38,623 nucleotides of DNA from an uncultured Dehalococcoidales bacterium. Lineage in GTDB: Bacteria; Chloroflexota; Dehalococcoidia; UBA1151; UBA1328. This document shows positions 1 through 8,773 of this stretch, piece after piece; the stretch's first letter is position 1; the number at the start of each line of letters is the position of its first letter. The position numbers and the translations under genes are program-made. Under the pieces are notes generated by a model. That model had not been told where the DNA came from. It searched no databases and saw only the letters and a program-made list of their open reading frames with translations. The stretch lies in contig CAJQSP010000041.1 in assembly GCA_905614375.1 (NCBI GenBank), positions 1 through 38,623 of the forward strand, in the 5' to 3' direction.

Positions 1-2
1 CA

Positions 3-899
3 GCTGGAATTAAGCCGGGTGATAAGGTGGCCGTCCCGGCGATGACGTTTGTCGCCACCGCTTCGCCTGTGATCCGCGCCGGAGCAACGCCAGTATTCAT
101 CGATGCAGGTGATAACTATCAGCCCGACATCACTAAAACTATAGAACTTGTTAATTCTAGGACTGTACAAGCAGTCGTTGCCACTCATCTATACGGTCAA
201 CTATTCGATATCACCCCACTCGCCCAAGCATGCCATGCCAGGGGAGTAACGCTTATAGAAGATGCCGCTCAGGCGATCGGTGCCACTTATAATGGCGCAT
301 CTCCCGGCGCTGACTCATTTGCAGCTTCCCTAAGCTTCGACCCCATGAAAGTCGCTGGGGCATTCGGAAGCGGCGGAGCTATCGTCACAAACAACCCCGC
401 TGCAGCCGAACGTATCAAACGACTTCGTTACCACGGACGTAACGAATCACGCTCTTATCAAGAACTCGGCTACAACTCACAGATCGCTTCTGTTCAGGCA
501 GCGATAGTCGGATTCAAACTCGATCACCTTGATGAATGGATAGAACGGCGACAACAGATAGCTCGCCGATACACAGCAGTGCTCGACGAAATTTCATCTG
601 CTACACCGCCGTTAGAAATTCGCGGTGCACGACACGTATTCCACAAATACGTCCTCACCGTCGGAAACGAACGCGACCGTCTTAGAAAACATCTCTCCGA
701 CGCCGGTATCGGCACGATGGTTCACTACGCTTCACCGCTACATAAAGAGCCATTGTTCGCTGAATATCTCACTACTGAACCCAACTTTCCCGAGGCTGAG
801 AGACTTTCACGAGAAGCACTATCACTACCGATGTATCCAGAACTAGAAGACTCTGATGTCAACTACATCTGCGATCAGCTAACCATCTTCGATTGGTAG
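3..899 (+). CDS. DegT/DnrJ/EryC1/StrS-family PLP sugar aminotransferase (5' end outside window)
   Basis: This family transfers an amino group from glutamate to a keto-sugar nucleotide during synthesis of amino sugars for surface glycans. The frame is open to the left edge and encodes GIKPGD before the first possible start (GTG at 27). Family proteins have about 60 residues before this motif, so the true start lies outside the window. Visible signatures are TFVATA, EDAAQAIG (cofactor-binding Asp) and SFDPMK, whose Lys (codon 348-350) should form the PLP Schiff base. The C-terminal fold is complete and ends at TAG 897-899. The 4-keto product of the CapD-like dehydratase at 2287 is a plausible substrate, but that link is inference; the exact sugar cannot be read from the sequence. 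Confidence 0.93.
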   Translation, partial: AGIKPGDKVAVPAMTFVATASPVIRAGATPVFIDAGDNYQPDITKTIELVNSRTVQAVVATHLYGQLFDITPLAQACHARGVTLIEDAAQAIGATYNGASPGADSFAASLSFDPMKVAGAFGSGGAIVTNNPAAAERIKRLRYHGRNESRSYQELGYNSQIASVQAAIVGFKLDHLDEWIERRQQIARRYTAVLDEISSATPPLEIRGARHVFHKYVLTVGNERDRLRKHLSDAGIGTMVHYASPLHKEPLFAEYLTTEPNFPEAERLSREALSLPMYPELEDSDVNYICDQLTIFDW

Positions 900-906
900 C
901 CGAACT

Positions 907-1413
907 TTAACGATTAGCGGCAAGCCACAAATCAGCTATTTCTCTTACTGCACCCCGACCACCATTCTGAGCTAACTGAAGATTCGCCGCGTCAACTGCG
1001 ACCTCGTAGGCATCGGAAACTACAACACCTAAACCCGCTGCAACAAGACACTCAACATCGTTGATGTCGTTGCCAACAAACGCCACATCGGCAAGGGTCA
1101 ACGCCTGCTCACTAGCCCACTTTTTCAAAGTAGGCAATTTATCGTCGACCCCCTGCAAAACCTGTACTTTGAGCTTGGCGCCCCGAACAGTCACCACAGG
1201 ATTTTTCTCGGTGCTGATTATGACCATTTGAATTCCTGCCTTGTGCAGCATCGATATCCCCATCCCATCCGAACGGTTGCAGACCACCGCTTCCTCCCCG
1301 TTTTGCATGACATATACACGGTTGTCGGTAAACACACCGTCGAAATCAAATGCAATTGCCTTGATTCTCGATAGTTCTGTCACATTCGAATTTCTAGAAG
1401 CCAATTTCACCAC
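907..1413 (-). CDS. KdsC-like HAD phosphatase
   Basis: This is a 168-residue HAD-superfamily phosphatase of the KdsC / acylneuraminate-associated type. These small cap-less tetrameric enzymes hydrolyse Kdo-8-phosphate or nonulosonate-9-phosphate. HAD motif I is DFDGVFTD near residues 22-29, motif II is IISTE, a conserved Lys follows, and motif IV is GNDIND. Length matches the family. ATG at 1413 is the first start; about 14 residues precede the core, so a slightly later start is possible. It converges on the aminotransferase with 7 nt between the stops. No Kdo or sialic acid synthase or cytidylyltransferase is in the window, so the substrate is open. Confidence 0.88.
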   Translation of the reverse strand: MVKLASRNSNVTELSRIKAIAFDFDGVFTDNRVYVMQNGEEAVVCNRSDGMGISMLHKAGIQMVIISTEKNPVVTVRGAKLKVQVLQGVDDKLPTLKKWASEQALTLADVAFVGNDINDVECLVAAGLGVVVSDAYEVAVDAANLQLAQNGGRGAVREIADLWLAANR

Positions 1414-1676
1414 TCACATGCACTAGAAGCCTGAACGACCAATAAAAACTACTTGATCGTGAATCGGAGTCTGCCATATTACCTTCCGGTGTGAGCTTTT
1501 ACATACAACTGAAACTGCCATAACGAGTTTCGATTTGAACATGCACTAACCGACGAGTTATTGAGACAATCATTCTCGATAGGAATTTTCTTGGAACATC
1601 CCATTACTGCGCTGAGCAAAGAATTAAAACTTGGATCGTCTAAGAGTTAGAAAAATAATTCGACAACAAGCTTCCG

Positions 1677-1696
1677 TTTGATCCAATTCGATCAAA
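1677..1696. promoter_or_regulatory. Palindrome just before a decayed gene
   Basis: TTTGATC and GATCAAA form perfect 7-bp arms around a 6-nt spacer, ending 2 nt before the ATG (1699) of the polymerase relic. It could be an old operator or a small hairpin over the start region. The function is unknown. Confidence 0.35.
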
Positions 1697-1698
1697 TC

Positions 1699-2187
1699 AT
1701 GGCGAAGGTTCAACTCGGCATACTCCTGACCGTCGCGGCGCTCGGACCTATGGTCGTGCTCTCAGAGAGCAATTTCGTCGATATCACTTCAACGCCAAAA
1801 ACGACGTTCCTCACAATACTTGACTTCGAACCCTTCAGGGCGGAATACTAGTCTCCTGGCTTACCTTGGTGCTCAAGTCAACTGAACAAAACCGATTCAC
1901 CGAATCACTGAGATCAATCAAAGCGAACCGCTCAGTATTTGCGATAGTCGGATCCGTAACAACAGCAACGGTCGTGTCGATAATCTCTACTCTGCTATCG
2001 ATCACAGCTCACCAAAGCTGGAGGTTTGCAGCACTTAGTGAAAAAACTCAAAATAAGTGGCGTTTACAACCTGGCGTTTTCAGCCTAGGAGTCAGGGAAT
2101 TTTGGCAGACCGGAGCTTCGGCAAAAAGCGGTCGATCACTACATATATCTAACAGAAATTATTCCATCAGATGATCTCGACAGATAA
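1699..2187 (+). pseudogene. Decayed O-antigen ligase/polymerase-like membrane protein with TPR tail
   Basis: Three pieces in alternating frames read as one shrunken protein. Piece 1 (1699-1851) encodes a start helix followed by NFVDITSTPKTT, like the PxxxPKxxxL region after the first helix of O-antigen ligase (Wzy/WaaL-like) proteins, and stops at TAG 1849-1851. Piece 2, in another frame (about 1833-2045), gives GGILVSWLTLVLK and then SIISTLLSITAHQSW, matching the second helix and the STLLSxxPxxS motif. Piece 3, back in the first frame (2062-2187), gives VYNLAFSA, a TAG at 2086, then KAVDHYIYLTEIIPSDDLD, which looks like a tetratricopeptide repeat. Most of the 10-12 helix membrane domain is deleted. 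The family assignment rests on motif memory and needs a profile search. The remainder of the 1414-2286 gap shows no other gene. Confidence 0.6.
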
Positions 2188-2286
2188 CGCTTGGAAATCC
2201 TTACCGATTTACTAAGTCAGTAATCTGAATAGCACCTAGAGTGCGAGTAGCCGTGATAATTTGAACGTAGAACCCTTAATCAATCA

Positions 2287-4179
2287 ATGTCACTAAGCAC
2301 CGCGATACAAAGAGCCGTTCCGAACATCCCTCGCAGAAGACGGTTGATTTTAGGACTGCTCTTTCAGGCAATCTTGCCCGCTATTTCGCTATACGTTGCG
2401 TTGCTGCTCAGGCTCGATCTCGACGAAAGCCGAATCTCGTATTCGGCAATTGCGGCCTGGGCTCCCGTGCTAATCGGCCTGCGGCTTGTAGCACTCGTTT
2501 ACTTCAACGCCCACACTGGTTTGTGGCGGTACGTGTCAGTGCCCGATCTAATTGCGGTTGCTAAATCCACCACAGCGGCAACCATCGTTTTTGGCATTGT
2601 CGGTCTCCTAATAATCGACCCATTTGAAATCCCCAGAAGCGTTTATTTCATCGAATGGGGAGCACACATTTTCCTCGCCGGCGGACTTCGCATGGCTGTA
2701 CGGGTGGGACGTGAACGGCTCAAAGACGTTGGCGAAGACCAAGCACCGAAACGAAAAATTGTGATTATCGGTGCCGGTGACGCAGGAGCCGCATTTTGCG
2801 CCCAGATCCAGTCGACCCCCGAATTTCGACTCGATCCTGTCGCAATTCTCGATGACGACCCTTCGAAAATTGGTCAAAGTCTCATCGGCGTGCCGGTATC
2901 TGGCAGCATCGATGCGCTCAAGTTTGTGGTTGAAAAACACGATGTCGATATCGTTGTTATCGCCATTCCGGCGGCGACTACCGCGCAACGTACTCGAATC
3001 ATTAACCTTTGTCGAGAAGCTCACGTTGAGTTCCGTATCCTTCCTGGAACCGACGAACTGCTCGAAGGAAACGTTTCAATATCTAAGCTCCGACGAGTCG
3101 ATGTTGCCGACCTCTTGGGTCGACCTGAAACTCACCTCGACGAACCAGTACTTCGAGCAACTTTCACGAACAAAACCGTGATGATTACTGGTGGAGCCGG
3201 CACGATCGGTTCTGAGCTTGCTCGACGTGTAATAGCGTTTGAACCATCAACGCTTATCGTTATAGATCGAGCAGAAAATCCGTTGGTACTTCTCGAATAT
3301 GAACTTCGGGCCGAGATCAAGGAAAACGGGCCCGAGGGTATTAATCTTGTGACCAGAATCTCCGATGTCACAGATCCTGTATCAATTCGAAAAATAATGA
3401 CCGAGTACGGCGTCGATGTCGTGTTGCACGCGGCTGCTCACAAGCATGTTTATTTAATGGAAGATGCCCCTGCCGACGCTGTGTTCAACAACGTTGGTGG
3501 CGTATTAAACGTTGCACGGGCAGCCCAGGAATGTGGCGCTTCCACCTTCGTGCTTGTCTCGACCGACAAAGCAGTTTCACCAACCAGCGTGATGGGTGCA
3601 ACCAAGAGAATGGCAGAACTGGCAATCCGCGAACTGGGTGCAGGTGAATCGACGCACTTTGCTGCAGTTCGATTTGGAAACGTATTAGGCAGCAGCGGCA
3701 GCGTCATACCGATCTTCCAGCAGCAGATCGAATCAGGAGGTCCCGTCACCGTCACCCACCCGGAAGCTGAACGATACTTCATGACCGCTCACGAAGCAGC
3801 TGGGCTAATTCTGACGGCAGCCGCAATCGGCGACAATCAAGAAATATACCTGCTTGATATGGGAATACCGGTCAGCATCGATTCATTGGCACGCACCATG
3901 ATCGAGCTGTCAGGAATGGTTCCAGATAAAGACATCAGCATTGAGTACACGGGTTTAAAGACAGGTGAAAAACTAACCGAAATACTTTCTTCTGATCAGG
4001 AAGAACTAGGCGAAACCTCCAACGAAAAACTAATGCTTATTCGGAACACTGGCAATGGCAGTGCATCCCTCGATGAACTCGACGAGTTCGTCACGTCTGT
4101 CCGCAACCTGACTGATGCCGAAGCCAAAGCAGGCATTCGCCGGATCGTACCCGACTATAAGATCAATGGCGGCGGCTAG
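2287..4179 (+). CDS. CapD/WbpM/FlaA1-type nucleotide-sugar 4,6-dehydratase (membrane-anchored)
   Basis: A 630-residue enzyme with the full-length WbpM/CapD layout. Four hydrophobic helices occupy roughly residues 20-130, a CoA-binding-like Rossmann domain starts at IIGAGDAGAAF (about 160), and a catalytic SDR domain starts at TGGAGTIGSE (about 301). The active site carries VMGATKR, with Met436 and Lys440 in the Met-x3-Lys spacing of the SMK subtype instead of Tyr-x3-Lys. Family members convert UDP-GlcNAc to the UDP-4-keto-6-deoxy sugar at the inner membrane face, the first step to bacillosamine, FucNAc or QuiNAc-type sugars. It probably feeds the aminotransferase and the PglC-like transferase. 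Its stop overlaps the stop of the convergent gene within a CTAG. Confidence 0.93.
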   Translation: MSLSTAIQRAVPNIPRRRRLILGLLFQAILPAISLYVALLLRLDLDESRISYSAIAAWAPVLIGLRLVALVYFNAHTGLWRYVSVPDLIAVAKSTTAATIVFGIVGLLIIDPFEIPRSVYFIEWGAHIFLAGGLRMAVRVGRERLKDVGEDQAPKRKIVIIGAGDAGAAFCAQIQSTPEFRLDPVAILDDDPSKIGQSLIGVPVSGSIDALKFVVEKHDVDIVVIAIPAATTAQRTRIINLCREAHVEFRILPGTDELLEGNVSISKLRRVDVADLLGRPETHLDEPVLRATFTNKTVMITGGAGTIGSELARRVIAFEPSTLIVIDRAENPLVLLEYELRAEIKENGPEGINLVTRISDVTDPVSIRKIMTEYGVDVVLHAAAHKHVYLMEDAPADAVFNNVGGVLNVARAAQECGASTFVLVSTDKAVSPTSVMGATKRMAELAIRELGAGESTHFAAVRFGNVLGSSGSVIPIFQQQIESGGPVTVTHPEAERYFMTAHEAAGLILTAAAIGDNQEIYLLDMGIPVSIDSLARTMIELSGMVPDKDISIEYTGLKTGEKLTEILSSDQEELGETSNEKLMLIRNTGNGSASLDELDEFVTSVRNLTDAEAKAGIRRIVPDYKINGGG

Positions 4180-5093
4180 CTACCCTCGGAATTCTGACCA
4201 CCTGGAAAATCGAGGCTCGCGGCGACATCAGTAGTCGCGGCCAGCATGTTAAGAGGATTTCGAACCTCGTTCAAGTATGCGGTCTCAGTAGATTCGATAA
4301 GCCGTGTTGAATTCCGGACAATATAAGCTGTCGAGTATCCGTGATCCACAAGTATTTTTGTCATCTCAGATCTACCGTCTTCTTCAAGTGGAATCTCAAT
4401 GATTAACGCCTTAATCCGACCACTGCTCAACAGATTCCTGGCGCCCTGTAACACTTTGATATCCGAGCCTTCGACATCGATTTTCACCACATCGATCATC
4501 TGAATGTCATTACTGGCGGTGAAATTATCAAGTGAATCTACCGACACTTCATAAACGGTCTCGGATTCACCTTCCTGCTCTGAAGGCACGCCGAGATGGT
4601 TTGTTCCGTGATCTCTATTTCGGGTGAACATCGTTGCACCCGAATGATCTGAAATTGCGACATTATGAGAAACAATTTTATGGTTAGCAACGTTTGCGAC
4701 ATTCGTCTCTAAATGATCGAAATTCAAGTCGTCAGCTTCGAATGAATGGACCGTGTGGTAATCAGATCCCAATTGCCCCATGGCAAGAGTAATAACCCCG
4801 ATATAAGCACCGATATCGATGCTGATTCGTTGCCTTGTGCCGTATTCAGACTCTGTTCCGATAGCTTGGTAAATATTGCGCAATTGCTCGATAACTCCGC
4901 TATCGTCGGTGCGAGGCTCACCAGCGGGAGTCGTTATCGCCCTGTCGTAATCCCAAATCCAATAGCTCAGCCCGTATCGATCAACGTGTTGGGTTTTCCC
5001 TCGTACCCGGTGCATGAGAATGCGTCTAGCTAGACGGAATCGATGTCTTAATCGCCAATTCACCGTGAACATATTCCTGACATCAATATCCAT
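4176..5093 (-). CDS. FkbM-family SAM methyltransferase
   Basis: A 305-residue class I methyltransferase. SAM-binding motif I is SIDIGAYIGVITLAM (about residue 95), the acidic turn is HSFEADDLNFDHL, and the FkbM hallmark is VVKIDVEGSDIKVLQGA. In glycan loci this family usually O-methylates sugar hydroxyls; the target here is unknown. The gene is second in a two-gene minus-strand operon, 6 nt downstream of the SDR gene at 5100-6059. Its stop shares CTAG (4176-4179) with the convergent dehydratase stop. Confidence 0.9.
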   Translation of the reverse strand: MDIDVRNMFTVNWRLRHRFRLARRILMHRVRGKTQHVDRYGLSYWIWDYDRAITTPAGEPRTDDSGVIEQLRNIYQAIGTESEYGTRQRISIDIGAYIGVITLAMGQLGSDYHTVHSFEADDLNFDHLETNVANVANHKIVSHNVAISDHSGATMFTRNRDHGTNHLGVPSEQEGESETVYEVSVDSLDNFTASNDIQMIDVVKIDVEGSDIKVLQGARNLLSSGRIKALIIEIPLEEDGRSEMTKILVDHGYSTAYIVRNSTRLIESTETAYLNEVRNPLNMLAATTDVAASLDFPGGQNSEGS

Positions 5094-5099
5094 AAATTA

Positions 5100-6059
5100 T
5101 TAGTCATCTGATCTAACCTCAACTTGGCGATCATGTGATCGATAATCACCGAATATCTCGAAAATATCAGTGTAGCTAAACCCAAGTAAGCTGGCAGCAT
5201 CGGCGCCGTCATGCGCCGAGTCGTTCATTAACGATTCGACGGACACCGGCGGTGTCCACCGAGTAAAATACCTGCCCCACCACGCCAATTGCAGCGGCAC
5301 TGCGAAAAGCAATGCCGGTATCGAAATCAGTGGTTGCTTCAGTACGGCCGCCTCACATACGCCTTGGACGAAATCACCTGTGCTCAATGTCGGACCAGCG
5401 ACTGTATATGTCCGCCCCGCAACTCCAACTCTTGCAGCTGCGATCAACGCCACCGCAAGATCATTCGACCAAACAGGGCTGATTCGTCTGGACGGTGCGG
5501 GCAGCGCCTTTAGCGATCCACTTAGCAATCTATCGACTAGCAATCCGGCTCTCCCCTGTTCGCTACCGAACACAGATGAAGGTCGCACGATAACCGCATC
5601 AAGCCCGCTTGCCACAGACTCGCTAATCAAATCTTCTGCTACAGATTTTGTCGCAGCGTAAGGATCGACAAGGTCTCCATTTCGAAATCCTTCAACATTC
5701 ACGGTAGAAACATGAACCAGTTTTGCTCCAATTTTAGAAGCGGCATGAATAGCATTTTGGGTTCCACCCACGTTCATCTGTTCAAATTCTTCGTAAGTTG
5801 AAGCCGAACCGTGAACAGCAGCAGCCACATGAAAAATCACATCAGCACCGGCGGCACTAGATACAAGTGCCCCCTGATCCAGAACATCTCCCTGTACATG
5901 CTCTACACCCTCTGGCAAACAATAAGCGCTTGTTCCACGAGAGTATCCTGTAACCTGAACATTCATGTCGATCAATTTTCGACACAAAGCCGCTCCGACA
6001 ATTCCAGTGAATCCGGTAACAAATGCGTGCTTGAAGCGCATTGAGGGTTCTGTAACCAT
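5100..6059 (-). CDS. NAD(P)-dependent sugar epimerase/reductase (extended SDR)
   Basis: A 319-residue extended short-chain dehydrogenase. The N-terminal dinucleotide motif is TGFTGIVGAALC, followed by FHVAAAVHG, the catalytic Ser in STVNVEG and the catalytic pair in YAATK (Tyr-x3-Lys). RPSSVFG matches the substrate-side motif of NDP-sugar epimerases and 4-ketoreductases. It is the promoter-proximal gene of the pair with the FkbM methyltransferase and diverges from the transferase at 6151 across about 90 nt, so the two promoters should lie between 6060 and 6150. The precise substrate is not readable; an NDP-sugar or lipid-linked sugar is likely from context. Confidence 0.88.
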   Translation of the reverse strand: MVTEPSMRFKHAFVTGFTGIVGAALCRKLIDMNVQVTGYSRGTSAYCLPEGVEHVQGDVLDQGALVSSAAGADVIFHVAAAVHGSASTYEEFEQMNVGGTQNAIHAASKIGAKLVHVSTVNVEGFRNGDLVDPYAATKSVAEDLISESVASGLDAVIVRPSSVFGSEQGRAGLLVDRLLSGSLKALPAPSRRISPVWSNDLAVALIAAARVGVAGRTYTVAGPTLSTGDFVQGVCEAAVLKQPLISIPALLFAVPLQLAWWGRYFTRWTPPVSVESLMNDSAHDGADAASLLGFSYTDIFEIFGDYRSHDRQVEVRSDD

Positions 6060-6150
6060 TTAATCTCTAGATCTTTCATTGAGAAGATGAACGAAGTAAT
6101 AGGTGCTAATCCAATGTAGAGGTTAGCGCAGTAGTTGTGGAATTTACCGT

Positions 6151-6756
6151 TTGGCAAAACGCACGTTTGACCTCATATTCAGCATCGTCGGTTTAATTAT
6201 TTTTTCCCCCGTGCTACTGATAACCGCCCTCATTGTTCTCTTAACGCTGGGTCGCCCAGTGCTGTACTCGCCCCAACGTGCCGGAAAACGCTCGGGAAAT
6301 TCGAACTCTCTGATAACAGTTCGAAAATTCCGAAGCATGCGCATAGCGGAGGGTTCCAGTTCACATCACTCCGGAGATGATGATCCTCGAGTCACTACTG
6401 TGGGGCGCTGGATGCGAAAGTTCAAACTCGACGAATTACCTCAGCTTTGGAACGTCGTTAAAGGCGACATGAGCTTTGTTGGCCCACGCCCCGAAACGCC
6501 CGACTACACCAAGCTCTACACCGAAGAACAATTGGCCATCCTCGAAATACGCCCCGGAATCACCGATTTCGCCTCAATCGAATTCGCCGATCTAGGTTCG
6601 ATTCTCATTGGCGAAGACCCCGATAAAATCTACTTCGAAAAAGTCTGGTATCGGAAAATGGCGCTCCGTATGAAGTACGTTGAAGAACGCACATTCTGGG
6701 TTGATCTCAAATTGATATTTCTCACCTTCGCAACAGTCTTCAACCGGAAAAAGTAA
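6151..6756 (+). CDS. PglC-like monotopic phosphoglycosyl transferase
   Basis: A 201-residue bacterial sugar transferase (PF02397 type, small single-domain form without the N-terminal helices of WbaP). It moves a sugar-1-phosphate from a UDP-sugar to undecaprenyl phosphate, the priming step of surface glycan assembly. Evidence: N-terminal KRTFDLI, one long hydrophobic re-entrant helix (about residues 9-33), the catalytic Asp-Glu in LDELPQLWNV, and the signature GDMSFVGPRPE. The start is TTG at 6151; the next in-frame ATG would remove the helix. The 4-keto/amino sugar made by nearby genes is a plausible first sugar. The GT4 gene begins 1 nt after the stop, so the two are co-transcribed. Confidence 0.93.
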   Translation: MAKRTFDLIFSIVGLIIFSPVLLITALIVLLTLGRPVLYSPQRAGKRSGNSNSLITVRKFRSMRIAEGSSSHHSGDDDPRVTTVGRWMRKFKLDELPQLWNVVKGDMSFVGPRPETPDYTKLYTEEQLAILEIRPGITDFASIEFADLGSILIGEDPDKIYFEKVWYRKMALRMKYVEERTFWVDLKLIFLTFATVFNRKK

Positions 6757-6757
6757 T

Positions 6758-8011
6758 TTGACTACAGCTTCCTGTTGCGAACGAAAGTTAAGCGTTGCAA
6801 TTGTCATTTCGTCGTTCTTTCCGAACGTTGGAGGCGCACAAGTAACCGCCCATAATTTAGCGCGCCATCTGAAGCAAAACGGGCATCAAGTGGTGATGTT
6901 TTCATCATGGAGCAGCTGGCGACAGATCGGTGATCGCAAGGAAGAACTCGGCTATCCATTGATGCCAACCTTCCCCGGTCAGCAACGACTAATGCCAATA
7001 TTTGGAAAGGGCTATCAGTTCGTCCAAAACCGATATTTCGCATGGATGCAGCGAAAATACAAGTTCGATGTTTGGCAATCGTTCGGCACATACCCATCAG
7101 CAGTTTCAGTCGGTGGGTTTACCGTCCCTAGAAACCTCCCGCACGTGATGCGCACCGTCGGCTATGACATTCAAAAAGACCCCGAGGTCGGCTACGGCTA
7201 CCGCTTCGATCCGAAAATCGAAAGCCTCATCCAAACTTGGTCACCACGCGTCTCGAAAGCTATCGCCCTCAGCGAATCGGTCAAGCCTGATCTACGCGAT
7301 GTTGGCGTAGCCGATCATCAAATGGAAATCATTCCATGCGGCGTCGATCAAGCTCGATTCGAATCTACAGTTGTCGATCGTGACGCCATACGTAATAAAT
7401 ACGGAATCCCGCTCGACAAATTCGCCTATATTTCGGTCGGCAGAAACCATCCCAAAAAAGGCTTCCTAATACTCGTCGAAGCCCTCGCAGAGATGAAACG
7501 TGCGGGAACCATTGGTAACGCTCACGCCGTGTTTGTTGGTTTACGAATGGGCGATCTTCTTCCTCGTGCGGAGGAACTCGGTGTAGCCGAGCACGTGACC
7601 CTGATCGAAGAGCTCGGGCACGACTCGAACGACCGTGAATATCGAATCCCAAGTGCGCCGTTAGTCGAGCTATACAAAAGCGTCGATGCCTGCGCCTTCC
7701 CATCGCTCATCGAAACCTTTGCCATGATCAACATCGAAGCGATGGCAGCCGGCATCCCGGTAATTTCCACCGACGCCCCCGGTTGCATTGAAACAATCAA
7801 CGATGAAATCGATGGCCTAATTGCCAAAGCAGGCGATCCCATCGACCTCGCTCGTAAGATGGAACAACTGCAAAATTCTACAGATTTGCAGGCAAAGCTC
7901 GGCGCGGCAGGACAGGAATCGGTGAGAAACTTATTCAGTTGGGATGTTGTCGGGCGGCAGTTTGAAGATCTGTATTTGTATCTTACTAGTGGTTCAAATC
8001 ATAATTCCTGA
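6758..8011 (+). CDS. GT4-family glycosyltransferase
   Basis: A 417-residue GT-B fold retaining glycosyltransferase. The N-terminal domain opens with SVAIVISSFFPNVGGAQVT, typical of acceptor-side GT4 domains. The C-terminal donor domain has GRNHPKKGF (phosphate loop) and the E-x7-E motif in ETFAMINIEAM that contacts the nucleotide sugar. It begins with TTG one base after the transferase stop, which implies translational coupling, so it probably adds the second sugar to the undecaprenyl-linked glycan. Donor and linkage are unknown. Confidence 0.9.
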   Translation: MTTASCCERKLSVAIVISSFFPNVGGAQVTAHNLARHLKQNGHQVVMFSSWSSWRQIGDRKEELGYPLMPTFPGQQRLMPIFGKGYQFVQNRYFAWMQRKYKFDVWQSFGTYPSAVSVGGFTVPRNLPHVMRTVGYDIQKDPEVGYGYRFDPKIESLIQTWSPRVSKAIALSESVKPDLRDVGVADHQMEIIPCGVDQARFESTVVDRDAIRNKYGIPLDKFAYISVGRNHPKKGFLILVEALAEMKRAGTIGNAHAVFVGLRMGDLLPRAEELGVAEHVTLIEELGHDSNDREYRIPSAPLVELYKSVDACAFPSLIETFAMINIEAMAAGIPVISTDAPGCIETINDEIDGLIAKAGDPIDLARKMEQLQNSTDLQAKLGAAGQESVRNLFSWDVVGRQFEDLYLYLTSGSNHNS

Positions 8012-8077
8012 CAAACATCCAGATACGAAAGTTCGCAAATACTAGGCTTGCCAGTATTTTTCAAGGTTAGAACGTAA

Positions 8078-8773
8078 ATGAGTGAGATCGATCCAGAACT
8101 GCTCGAACAACGTCTATGGACGCTTGAAGAGCGACGATTTTCCAGCACTCAAATTCAGCTGACTTCCGTTACTGACTTGGGGAAATCTGTCGCGTCAATT
8201 CTAGAAATAGGTCCGGGAAGCGGGCATTTTTCTACCATCATGAAGGGGCTTGATTATTCGGTTAAAACTGCCGATATCAAATCTCAAACTAATCCCGACT
8301 ATCTTGGAGATTTTCGCGAAACCGAAATTCCTGAGAAATTCGATATGGTGGCAGCTTTCGAGATGCTTCAACACCTTCCATACGACGATATACCCGAAAC
8401 TTTGGCCAAGCTTGCTGACCTATCAGATAAGTACGTGCTCATCTCTGTTCCATCACGGGTTCATCGACTCGAACTATCGATCGAAATTCCCGCTATGCTT
8501 GCTCCAAGCCGACTTGGTCTCGGCTGGTTCAGAGGTAAGCATTCGATATCGACCACATGGGAATGCCCACGCGGTAAAGACCGCTCGAAAGAAACCTTTG
8601 AAGGTCGTGCAGACTACTGGAATTTCCACTACTGGGAGATCGGTCGCAAAAGCTTCCCTCGTTCACGTTTCCTGGCTGACATCGAATCAACAGGACTCCA
8701 AATCCTATGGCACAAGTACAACCCCCGACACACACACCACCTGTTCGTGCTTGCCGAAAAAGTGTCACACTAA
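8078..8773 (+). CDS. Class I SAM-dependent methyltransferase
   Basis: A 231-residue methyltransferase. The glycine-rich SAM loop is ILEIGPGSGHFS (about residue 45), followed by the acidic residue of TADIKS and the post-II segment FDMVAAFEMLQHLPYDD, a common form of the methyltransferase type 11 fold. The C-terminal half (YWNFHYWEIG, SRFLADI) resembles sugar or small-molecule methyltransferases of glycan loci. An AGG lies about 11 nt before ATG 8078. Its TAA overlaps the ATG of the following FkbM pseudogene by one base (TAATG), so the two were once translationally coupled. The substrate is unknown. Confidence 0.82.
   Translation: MSEIDPELLEQRLWTLEERRFSSTQIQLTSVTDLGKSVASILEIGPGSGHFSTIMKGLDYSVKTADIKSQTNPDYLGDFRETEIPEKFDMVAAFEMLQHLPYDDIPETLAKLADLSDKYVLISVPSRVHRLELSIEIPAMLAPSRLGLGWFRGKHSISTTWECPRGKDRSKETFEGRADYWNFHYWEIGRKSFPRSRFLADIESTGLQILWHKYNPRHTHHLFVLAEKVSH

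Noticed and set aside
2608..3782. Several open frames opposite or within the CapD-like dehydratase gene
   Set aside because: They are shadows of a strongly supported 630-codon gene with clear motifs.
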